The notes under the pieces are model-generated. The model searched no databases, was not told the origin of the DNA, and was given only the letters and a program-made list of their open reading frames with translations. A stretch of DNA of 24,484 nucleotides, taken from IMG/VR virus record IMGVR_UViG_3300032278_000114, positions 1 through 24,484 of that record, one strand, 5' to 3'. Both the position numbers and the translations under genes were made by a program. Positions 1 to 8,300 of the stretch are shown piece after piece. Position 1 is the first letter of the stretch; the number at the start of each line of letters is the position of its first letter. The stretch is from a virus.

Positions 1-1137
1 CCTTGGGCCAAGTCTTACTTTGAGATGAACAATGGTTCCCGTCTCATGGCTAAGTCAGTTGGTGGGGCTACTCGTGGTTTCCACCCCGATGTTGTGGTTT
101 GTGATGATATTCTGTGGGGCACAAGCGGGACTGAACTTCAGAGGACGGCGGATTGGTTCTATGGTGTTCTGCTTCCGGTTCTCCATCATACAGCAAAACT
201 GATGATGGTTGGTACTCCTTTCAGTTACAATGACCTTTATGCGGAATTGGAAGAGAAGGAGACTTTCAGAGTTGAGACATACCCTGCGATGAATGGGGAA
301 GGGGTTCCTCTTTGGCCTGAGCGTTGGGGTTTGGATGCATTGGAGCAGAGGCGTTTGTCAATGCCCGCTATACAATTCAGTCGAGAGTACCTTTGTGAGC
401 CTATTCACGATGTAGCCAGTATGTTCCCGATGACTCTTCTTGAAGCGGCTAGAGATACTGACCTTGTTCTTCTTGACAGAGCAGAGAGCAACTACAATGA
501 AGAAGGAGAGCCAGATGGTGTATTCGGTCAGCATTTCATTGGTCATGACCCTGCGATATCTAGTGATAAGAATGCTGATTTTACCGCTATGACCGTCATG
601 AGATTACTACCAGATGACGATATCAAGCAGATTGTTCATTGTGTTCATGAGAGAGGTATGTCTTCTGTTGCTCAAAAGCGAATGATGATTCTATTGAATA
701 ATCGCTTTCAACCAGAACTCATTGAACTTGAGGGTAATAACTTCCAAAGGATGCTTGAGCAGGAGATGAGGGAATTGAGAGCAGATATACCAATACGCAC
801 TTTCATGACTACTCGTACTAAGAAAGAGAGTTTGTTCATGAGCCTTTTACTTGCTTTTGAACAAGGTAGGATTAAACTTCCTTATGGGAATGAGGAAAGC
901 AGGGTTTACACTCATAAGTTAGAAACCGAATTGCATAGATTTGGTATGCAGAAGAGTGGTAAGTTGGAGAGTGTCGGTACTCATGATGACTTAGCGATGA
1001 GTATCGCTCTTGCTAATTGGGCCTCAAAGGAATTCAAAGGTAGTGTTGTTCTACTCGATGATTATATGCCGGGGTTCGACTCATGGGTTTCAAGTAAGCC
1101 TAAATCTGAAGATGATGGTCTTTGGTTCATACCTTAG
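1..1137 (+). CDS. terL: Large terminase subunit (TerL), 5'-truncated
   Basis: ATPase-nuclease motor that packages viral DNA into the procapsid. The frame is open from base 1, so the N-terminus with Walker A lies outside the window; 378 codons remain. Visible residues (counting from base 1): a Walker B strand VVVCDD at 31-36 after a GFHPD turn, then an RNase H-like nuclease domain with GHDPA (D183), IELEGNN (E242/E244) and THDDLAMS (D329/D330), the usual acidic metal-binding set. An ATG at 25 exists but lies just upstream of Walker B and cannot be the true start. The next gene follows after 74 bases, and the portal gene lies downstream, the normal packaging order. Confident family call; Walker B ends DD rather than the more usual DE. 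Confidence 0.9.
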   Translation, partial: PWAKSYFEMNNGSRLMAKSVGGATRGFHPDVVVCDDILWGTSGTELQRTADWFYGVLLPVLHHTAKLMMVGTPFSYNDLYAELEEKETFRVETYPAMNGEGVPLWPERWGLDALEQRRLSMPAIQFSREYLCEPIHDVASMFPMTLLEAARDTDLVLLDRAESNYNEEGEPDGVFGQHFIGHDPAISSDKNADFTAMTVMRLLPDDDIKQIVHCVHERGMSSVAQKRMMILLNNRFQPELIELEGNNFQRMLEQEMRELRADIPIRTFMTTRTKKESLFMSLLLAFEQGRIKLPYGNEESRVYTHKLETELHRFGMQKSGKLESVGTHDDLAMSIALANWASKEFKGSVVLLDDYMPGFDSWVSSKPKSEDDGLWFIP

Positions 1138-1148
1138 TGGTGAATAAA

Positions 1149-1202
1149 ATGAATGATACATATGTGAAAGAAGGAAATGAGAACACAACATTGTGGACTT
1201 AG
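1149..1202 (+). CDS. Possible 17-residue microprotein
   Basis: A tiny frame fills the gap between terminase and the next gene. It starts at an ATG five bases after a GGTGA box (1139-1143) and ends in TAG overlapping the AGGTG box of the following gene. The predicted peptide is MNDTYVKEGNENTTLWT, polar with no recognisable domain. Its spacing and ribosome binding site match real genes in this window, but length alone makes it weak; it may be a short leader coupling translation of the downstream gene. Confidence 0.25.
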   Translation: MNDTYVKEGNENTTLWT

Positions 1203-1211
1203 GTGTTATCT

Positions 1212-2441
1212 ATGTGGGGAAGCGCTTTGTTGGAAGACGATTATGATGAGATTGTCAAAGACGAAGAAACAGAAGTAGTTTCTCTACCTTTTTTGTTTGA
1301 GAAGGGTGTTTTCGCTAGTAACGGTGATGGTTGGTTTGAGAGTAATTTGGGATGCTCTGCTTCTGATTTCGTAAGGCGATTGAGAAAAGCCCGCCGTTAT
1401 AACAAGGGGGAGAAATCAGAAATAGACAATATCATTTCTGATGTGAGGACCATTAAAAGTCTAGAAGTAGATAGCACATTGAGTATGTTTGATTGGGCTC
1501 AGGATAGAGTTGGTGCTATACATGGTCTCGGTTTAAGCGATAAGAATTTGAAATCGTTGAGGAAGTTCGGGAATATCAGGGAAGTGGGTTTGATTCAGGC
1601 TTGTAATTTATGGGGCAAAGCAGAGAATTCTCTCAAGGCTTTGGATGAATATGAACATGTTTGGGGTATTGAAGAAGAGGGTGCTTGGGCTAAAGCGATG
1701 CAAGAGAGAAGCGATGCTCGTAAGATGTGGAAATCGTCGTTACACCAAATAGACAAGTTATCCTCAAAAGAAAGAGATACCTTAGAGAAATGTTCTTTGT
1801 TGTTACAATCTGGGCCTAGTACATCTAGAAACTTACAAGAGGTAATGCAAGAAGAAGGGGTTCTTTACAAAAGTATGAGCACCGCAAAATTAAGTAAACT
1901 TCTTTCTATGTACGGTGAAGAGTTAGATATTATACAAGGGCCAGAGAAAGGTACTTTTGTAAAAATGAGTAATTCAGGTCTTATCATTAAGAATCCTTGG
2001 CCTTATGCTGCTGGTTTCTTAGATGCAGATGGTTATATCACTATTACAGAAAGAGGTGAACCTCGTGCTGGTTTCATAGCAACTGGGACTCGTGGTAAGG
2101 CACATTGCGAAGAGTTGTACAAGACATTGGATTGTGGTGTCCTTCAGTTAAATCAGAAAGTGTATAAGAATAGCAAACGAAGCCAACATCGCTTACAATT
2201 TTATTCCAAAGCCGATATTAGGAAACTATTAGATGGTATTTTACCCCATTTGAAGATGAAAAACCTACAGGCTAAGGCCGTCCTCGCTTTCATAGATGAA
2301 CCTGATTCCTTGAGGAAATTGGAATTGAAAAGGGTTGTGAGGTTTGAGAACTGGAGAGATGATACAGAGAAATCTTCATCATTGTTACAAGAGTGGGGCG
2401 TAGATATGGATAGCGTCGCTAAATGGTCGGAGGGGTTGTGA
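1212..2441 (+). CDS. LAGLIDADG-type endonuclease-like protein
   Basis: A 409-residue protein. Residues about 262-370 resemble a single-motif LAGLIDADG endonuclease: the motif AAGFLDADGYITI (last Asp before Gly is the expected metal ligand), then beta-rich sequence and the late ILPHLKMKNLQAKAVLAFI helix typical of LAGLIDADG_3-like domains. One motif implies a homodimer. The N-terminal 260 residues are helical and charged and may include a winged-helix-like stretch around 180-255; I do not recognise this part. Start chosen at ATG 1212, six bases after AGGTG (1201-1205); a GTG at 1203 overlaps that box. Its TGA shares a base with the portal ATG, so the two are translationally coupled. It could be a homing endonuclease parked in the packaging module, or a packaging nuclease like the HNH proteins found beside many terminases. 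Confidence 0.6.
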   Translation: MWGSALLEDDYDEIVKDEETEVVSLPFLFEKGVFASNGDGWFESNLGCSASDFVRRLRKARRYNKGEKSEIDNIISDVRTIKSLEVDSTLSMFDWAQDRVGAIHGLGLSDKNLKSLRKFGNIREVGLIQACNLWGKAENSLKALDEYEHVWGIEEEGAWAKAMQERSDARKMWKSSLHQIDKLSSKERDTLEKCSLLLQSGPSTSRNLQEVMQEEGVLYKSMSTAKLSKLLSMYGEELDIIQGPEKGTFVKMSNSGLIIKNPWPYAAGFLDADGYITITERGEPRAGFIATGTRGKAHCEELYKTLDCGVLQLNQKVYKNSKRSQHRLQFYSKADIRKLLDGILPHLKMKNLQAKAVLAFIDEPDSLRKLELKRVVRFENWRDDTEKSSSLLQEWGVDMDSVAKWSEGL

Positions 2442-4240
2442 TGGCAGAAAGTGGTAGTAGAATTACAGATTTTCTTTCAAGTTTGAATCCATTCAAAAAG
2501 CGTACAACACCAGAACCGCAAATGCCTTTGCACACAACAGGTATACAGGAACCTGTTCTAGCACAAGGTATCACTCTACCTGCTCTTTTCGCAATAGCAC
2601 ATGAGAACTTGATTCTACGAACTGTGATTGCGAAGTTAGGACAAGAGATATTTAGAAGAGGGTATTACTGGGAAAAGCAGTTTATGAAGAAATGTGATGA
2701 ATGTGAAGAAGAGTTTCAACATAATGTCGAACAGTGCCCAATGTGTAATTATGAGGTTAGAGACCCTGACCCTGATGAATTATTGTATGCTAGATGGCTT
2801 TTGAAGCAAGAGAACTCTATGGAACAGAGTTTCATACAGATTCTTCATGAAATCGAAAGAGACTTGAATATCGTTGATGACGCTTTCCTTCTTATAATCA
2901 AAGAGTACTATGTTGACCCTGATACTAATGCTCCTGCTTTCTATAGGGTGAAGGAATTAGTACGAGGTGACCCGGTATTCATGCGTATTGTTTCTGATAA
3001 AAGAGGGGTCAGAGGTGGACGATACAAAGTTTGCAGATTGCACAGAGACCAGATTTCTTTTCCGGGGCAAGATGAACCATGTCAGGTTTGTAATTCCGAT
3101 ATGGAAGATGTTCATTATGTGAATATGGCTGGTAGTGGGAAAACACAGTACTATCTTGAAGGTGAAGTTATACATCTCAGTAAGTATAACCCTTCCAGAC
3201 TTTATGGTAGAAGTGCTGTGAATACTATCTGGCGTCAAGCAATGACTCTTACTGCTATGGATAATTACATGTATACTTCTTATCAAAAGAGAAGAAGCCC
3301 AAAAGGTATCATTTCAGTTACTACTGATAATCTTGAGTCTATGAAGTCCTTCTGGAAGTCAGTAGACGAGAAGATGGAGCGTGACCCGCACTATATACCG
3401 AAGGTTGGTATCGAGAGTCAGACTGGACGAGGTGGTGTTAATTGGGTTAAGTTCATGGATACATTAGAGGAAATGCAATACATAGCCGTGCGTGACGAGA
3501 TAAGGAACCGTATTGCTGCTTTCTATGGTGTGTCTAGTGTTTTCATGATGGATACCGGCAAGAGTGGAGGTTTGAATAATGAGGGTATGCAAATTTTGGT
3601 TACCAATCGTGCAGTCGAGTTTGGTCAGAAAATTTACACAGATGTGTTATTTCCTCGTGTGTTGAGGGAAATGAATGTGTTTGATTGGAAATTGACGCTT
3701 TATCCCAATGAGGAAGAAGATGAAATCACTCGACTACGGCGTGATGAAATGGAAGTTAACCTTGCGCAGCGTATGTCTATGCTTGGTTACAAACCTGAAT
3801 TAATGGAAGAAGGTGATAGGGACATCAGGTTCACTTATCGAGAAATGCCTCCAGCGCCGCCCGGAAGTCCACCGCCCGGAATGATGCCACCCGGAGGCGG
3901 AGGAATGATGCCACCCGGAGGAATGATGCCCGGAGGAATGATGCCACCCGGAGGAATGATGTCCGGTCATCCAATGGGACACCCAATGGGTGGTGCTGTG
4001 ATGGGAGGACATACTATGGGGTCTAATAATGCACTTCCGCCTAATTTGATGCCCCCGTCACAGCCCGGTGGTGAAGGTGTGGGAATAAGAAGCCCAAGTG
4101 GACCAGCATCTCCGCAAAATCGTACATCTATGGGTATGGGAAGTCCGTTTTCTACTGTTCAACAAAGAGGCGTAGACCCTTCATTAGCACAGAAAGTAAG
4201 TAGGGCTAAGATGGATTCCAGAAGATTGCGTGGAGCATAA
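2441..4240 (+). CDS. Portal protein with zinc-ribbon-like insertions
   Basis: 599 residues. Forms the dodecameric ring at the unique capsid vertex through which DNA enters and the tail attaches. Portal-like features are the early ENLILRTVIAKLGQEIFRRG helix, the central YNPSRLYGRSAVNTIWRQAM segment, and the YGVSSVFMMDTGKSGGLNNEG helix-turn with a following stem region. Two Cys/His clusters are inserted: C85-x2-C88-x10-C99-x2-C102 and C198-x2-H201-x12-C214-x2-C217, consistent with zinc ribbons. The C-terminus (about 465-580) is low-complexity Pro/Gly/Met. ATG 2441 is chosen because GGAGGGG (2429-2435) sits five bases upstream; an in-frame ATG at 2423 lies before that box. Its position directly after the packaging genes supports the call. 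Confidence 0.85.
   Translation: MAESGSRITDFLSSLNPFKKRTTPEPQMPLHTTGIQEPVLAQGITLPALFAIAHENLILRTVIAKLGQEIFRRGYYWEKQFMKKCDECEEEFQHNVEQCPMCNYEVRDPDPDELLYARWLLKQENSMEQSFIQILHEIERDLNIVDDAFLLIIKEYYVDPDTNAPAFYRVKELVRGDPVFMRIVSDKRGVRGGRYKVCRLHRDQISFPGQDEPCQVCNSDMEDVHYVNMAGSGKTQYYLEGEVIHLSKYNPSRLYGRSAVNTIWRQAMTLTAMDNYMYTSYQKRRSPKGIISVTTDNLESMKSFWKSVDEKMERDPHYIPKVGIESQTGRGGVNWVKFMDTLEEMQYIAVRDEIRNRIAAFYGVSSVFMMDTGKSGGLNNEGMQILVTNRAVEFGQKIYTDVLFPRVLREMNVFDWKLTLYPNEEEDEITRLRRDEMEVNLAQRMSMLGYKPELMEEGDRDIRFTYREMPPAPPGSPPPGMMPPGGGGMMPPGGMMPGGMMPPGGMMSGHPMGHPMGGAVMGGHTMGSNNALPPNLMPPSQPGGEGVGIRSPSGPASPQNRTSMGMGSPFSTVQQRGVDPSLAQKVSRAKMDSRRLRGA
3849..3966 (+). repeat. Pro-Gly-Met coding repeat in portal C-terminus
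   Basis: Imperfect tandem copies of a unit close to CCACCCGGAGGAATGATG encode PPGGMM-type repeats. Unit boundaries vary (some copies lack the CCA), as expected from slippage expansion. The reverse strand reads as a His/Ser-rich open frame (3800-4012) that is only an artefact of this repeat. Confidence 0.8.
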
Positions 4241-4280
4241 GTGTAATTAACATAACAGTACTTCGGAGTAATGATATCAT

Positions 4281-4640
4281 ATGGACCTGAGTAAGATGGA
4301 CCCGATGGCGAGGAAGATGAATATGCACACAGAAGCCTTCACTAAGGCTTTGAAAGATGGTGATGCAGAGAACGCAAAAGAGCATTTGGTGGAAGTTTTG
4401 AAATTCGCTGAATATCTACATGGTGACCTTTCTACTAATGTTGAAAAAGCAGAGGAACAGGATTTGCTTGGCTTGAATGAATTCGTAGGTGGTGTCCCAG
4501 TTCTCAAGTATAATGAAAGGGGAACTAAGTTTGATACTTCTCAAAGGGACCGTGTTTTACCCGGTGTTGTGATACCTGCTCGTACTTCTAAGCAAATGTA
4601 TAAGCAAACTAAGACTTTTGGTGGACCTAGAGATGAGTGA
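4281..4640 (+). CDS. Small helical protein of unknown function
   Basis: 119 residues, not recognised. The N-terminal half (MDLSKMDPMARKMNMHTEAF onward to about 65) is predicted helical and rich in Met, Lys and Glu. The C-terminal half is basic and extended (RDRVLPGVVIPARTSKQMYK). Start ATG 4281 is preceded by CGGAG at 4264-4268, a longer than usual spacing; an ATG at 4271 is out of frame and stops after seven codons. The end overlaps the next gene by eight bases, so they are probably translated together. Position between portal and the giant protein suggests a head-associated or assembly role, by location only. Confidence 0.75.
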   Translation: MDLSKMDPMARKMNMHTEAFTKALKDGDAENAKEHLVEVLKFAEYLHGDLSTNVEKAEEQDLLGLNEFVGGVPVLKYNERGTKFDTSQRDRVLPGVVIPARTSKQMYKQTKTFGGPRDE

Positions 4641-4965
4641 TGAACCTGCTCAACTTATGGATACTCTCATCACTAAGATGGAGAGTATGGATAAGGATAT
4701 TCAGTTGTTGATGGATGAGAATCAACAGATGCGCAAGATGATTGATAATCCTGTACATCTAATGAAAAGGGCGGGTTTTGTACCTTCTCGTACTCCATTT
4801 GCTGAAGATTTGCAAACAGACCCGTTTCGTGGTGATGAGTTGTTGAAGGGTGACTCTTCTTCTGATTTGGAAACTTACAGTAATGAGGACATACATGATA
4901 TGAGTTGGGAAGATATACATGATATGGCAGACCAACACAGAGAAATAACACAAAGAAGTCGATGA
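4633..4965 (+). CDS. Small coiled-coil acidic protein with C-terminal scaffold-like motif
   Basis: 110 residues from ATG 4633 (GGTGG at 4620-4624 lies eight bases upstream; the in-frame TTG at 4618 is less likely). The N-terminal 50 residues form a heptad-like helix (ITKMESMDKDIQLLMDENQQ). The middle holds RGDELLKGDSS. The C-terminus carries a near-duplicate, EDIHDM-SW-EDIHDMADQ, whose second copy closely resembles the last residues of the scaffold part of the protease gene (MTWDEVHQLAD). That match suggests a shared partner, perhaps the capsid protein, but this is inference. No known family recognised. Confidence 0.75.
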   Translation: MSDEPAQLMDTLITKMESMDKDIQLLMDENQQMRKMIDNPVHLMKRAGFVPSRTPFAEDLQTDPFRGDELLKGDSSSDLETYSNEDIHDMSWEDIHDMADQHREITQRSR

Positions 4966-4982
4966 ACTAAGGAGTTGTATTA

Positions 4983-5303
4983 ATGGTAGGAAGACCGATA
5001 TTTGAGGAATATGGAAAGGATATGGAAGACCTTTTGGTAAAGGCGGAAAGTTTGGCAAAGAGATTAGATGATATAGAGAAGGCTCAACCTAATTATTCAG
5101 TTGCATTTGAAACTACACCGCATGATATTTCCTTTGAATCTGAGTCTGGTGGTCGTACTAGAAACGCTCATTATCATACCAATAATCATTTGATAGAATC
5201 AGAAGATGTGGCTAACAAGGGTGCTTCGTCTGAGTCGGTTAACTTCGATACTACGCCTATGAATGAGCGTGGGGACAATACGGGCCGTCTTGTTGAAGGA
5301 TGA
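4983..5303 (+). CDS. Small hypothetical protein
   Basis: 106 residues, family not recognised. ATG 4983 follows AAGGAG (4969-4974) with eight bases between. The first 37 residues are a charged helix (YGKDMEDLLVKAESLAKRLD), possibly coiled coil; the remainder is polar, rich in Ser, Thr, Asn, Asp and His, and looks disordered. There are no cysteines, membrane segments or signal peptide. It lies between the coiled-coil protein and the giant protein with short gaps and belongs to the same transcription unit. A role as a minor head or assembly factor is only suggested by position. Confidence 0.7.
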   Translation: MVGRPIFEEYGKDMEDLLVKAESLAKRLDDIEKAQPNYSVAFETTPHDISFESESGGRTRNAHYHTNNHLIESEDVANKGASSESVNFDTTPMNERGDNTGRLVEG

Positions 5304-5322
5304 TATTTGAGGTGGGGTCGGT

Positions 5323-8300
5323 GTGCGAGAAGACGCCCCTGATGTCTTCATAAGAGAAAGAGATAATCTTCTCAAGTCAATGTTTGATGGTCAAGATGTT
5401 GACCTGAGCGTAGGTAATTATCTGCTTGCCAAAGATAATTTGTTCGCTCATGGTTTTGAACCGGATATTACTTGGAGAGAGAGAACCTGCGATTCCTTCT
5501 CTTATGATATTCTAAAGGCCAATCTCAATGTCGCCTCTGGCTCAGATGCCGAGAAAATGACATTGAGAGAACTCGCTAAGAGATTCCCCGGTCATTTGGT
5601 AGACCATCCTTGGGTTGGTAAAATTCGTAATTTGGTTACAGGTAGTGGTGAAAAACCTGAAGAAGATAGGGACAAGATTGCCCAGCGTATTGCTAATTCT
5701 CATTCTTACAAGCATTCAGTTGAACCATTACCTGATGAGCATTTTGGTAAGCCTCATGAGTTCCCCCTGCATGATATTCACAATCCTCTTAGATTTCAAA
5801 ACGCCATTACTGGTCGTCCTGAAATGATTGAGATGATAAGGAGAAACTTCCTTCCTCGTAATCCGGGTGCGCTTTCTGAGATGCAAGAGGAAATGGAAAG
5901 GGACAAATTAGAACAAGAGCATCTTAGGAAGAAGGGAAGCGTCAATTATCATGGAATAAAGGATGAAGATACTGATGAGAGAGAATGGCCTTTCAGAGCA
6001 CCCTTGAAAGGATTGAAAGAGGCTACTTTACAACATCAACATCAGTTGTATGAAAGAGATTATGATAGATGGGGAAAGAGTGGTAGTGCAAAATCTAAGA
6101 GATTGGACTTAGAAGAAGAATATCCTGATTCTCCTGAAAGAGTGGATTACGAATTGAGAAGGGCTCATTTTGAGGACCGTGCAGATAGATGGGAGAGCGA
6201 TGATGTACAATATGAAAGAGGGGAAGAACCTACTCTTGAAGAACTCATGGCTATGGAAGGTGGTTGGGGTAAGCATGGTGCAGATATTAAACCGAAACCA
6301 AAGGTCCAACACGACCATTTTCTTGGTGATGATGGGTATTTCCTAGGATTAGAGTGGCTTACCCCAGAAGAACGCAGTTTGGTGAGAAGTCACATAGAAG
6401 ATAAGGGGCTACATTCACAAGATGCACAAGAGATAGTACTTCCAGACGGACATATTCTAAGCGCTGGTAGAATAATTGACAACATAAGGGCTCGGTATGC
6501 TCCCGCTGCTCATCACTCTGGTAGGAGTGTAGTGCAGAATATTCCTTCTATGCTACCTCTTGTAGAAGAGGATACTGTACCAGAAGAGACACATCAGCAT
6601 TATGCCTTGAATGATATGTTGCATAATTCTGGATTTGACGAAGATGGTAATTATCATCACAAACGCGGCACATCTATTCACCATCATAAGACATCTGTAG
6701 AGGATTTAGACGATGAAGAGAAAGAGATTTTTCCTACTGGAAAACCATTACCACTTACTTCTTTACACGACACCATAACTGATAATTTGAGGAAGACTCT
6801 TGGGCATGAGAAGAAGTACGAGATGGATTCTAAAGGGGAACCTAAGCCTTGGGATGGTAAAAGTTGGAAAGATGAGGTTACTGGTGAAGATGTAGATTCT
6901 TTCCAAGGTATACCTTATTTGACTTCTGATATGTTGAAGAACATCAAAAAGAGTGACCACTTGAAAGAAGCGATAAGAACTTCTTCTCATGGGAAAAATA
7001 GGATACCTCGTGAAGCAATTCTTTTGGCTATGGGATATGATTCTAATGGAAAGCCAATCAATGTAGGAGAACACCCCTATTTGGGTAAACACCATAATGG
7101 GGTTTTGACAGATGAAAATCTGATGCAACAAATATTAGAATCTGCTAGTAAACGCAGTACTCTTAATCAACAGGGTTTTGATATTCGTAATGAGGATTTG
7201 ACTGGTGGTGTGCTTGGTCCTGAAATAGCAGACTTAACACCTGAAGAAAAAGCCCTGTTCAAAGAGCATTCCAGTGGTCATTTGGAAGGTAGGGCCGCAC
7301 GATGGACGGATGCGTGGAAATTAGGTGGTAGGGGGAGAAACCCTCTTTTGGATATGGAACTAAGACATGATGGGATTTCTAAGCATGATAAGGACACTAA
7401 TACCAATACCAGTATGTTCGGTGTCGAGGATTTAGACAGAGATACCTTCACACCTAATCCTAAGACTGCCGGGGCTTTCAGCCCATTCATCCCTCCTGCT
7501 AGTAATCTTGACACTACTAGGCATAACTTGATTTCTGAATTTGGGCATTCATCATCTAGACCCGGTGAGGAAGCGAGGTCTGTCACCCCTAAGACTAACA
7601 TCTATGCGAGAATGAGTCATCTAATGTCTGGGCCAATGAACAGGATTAGGAAATTATCTCAAAATGCCGTTAATAAGTTGTATGGTTCAAAAGTAAAACC
7701 CACTCATATGCCTCTGTTTCACTCTAATCATATGGATGCCTATGGCCCTTATGGGATGGAACAAAGAACAGTATATCGTGGGAAAAAAGAAGGTGAAGAG
7801 ATTCGTGCTGGAGTGGCACATTTAGGTGAGGAAACCTCAGAAGCATCTGTTGATGCTGATACTCCTAAAGAGGAACAAGAGGAAAAGGAATGGGATGCAA
7901 CTCATGGGGCTTTGGGTGGCGAAGGTAAAGGAGAAGAGGGGTTTGTAGATTACTCTGATGCCTTAGAAGGTGATTTCGTAGAAAGAACGGGTAAGTTGCA
8001 TAAGAATAACCACAGGAGAAACAATGCATTGGCTCATCGAAGGAGAGGGGCTGTTCTTGGTTATGGGAGAGACTTCGATGATAGGGCCCCTAGGATGCTC
8101 TCTTCTCTCGACCCGAAGGGGGAAATAGGAACTGGGCGTTATCCTGTCCCTCATGGGACTGAACAGAGAGATTTTGAGAATATAGACAATTTCTTGCGAT
8201 TGACTGGACATAAGCCTAAGCAAAAGCCCCTTGATGAGAGAAGAGTTAGTGTTAGTGAGGAAGAATGGCACTCTATGTTGGATTATCGAGATAAAATGCA

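Noticed and set aside
3800-4012. Reverse-strand 70-residue His/Ser-rich open frame
   Set aside because: It is the complement of the portal Pro-Gly-Met coding repeat, with no ribosome binding site of its own.
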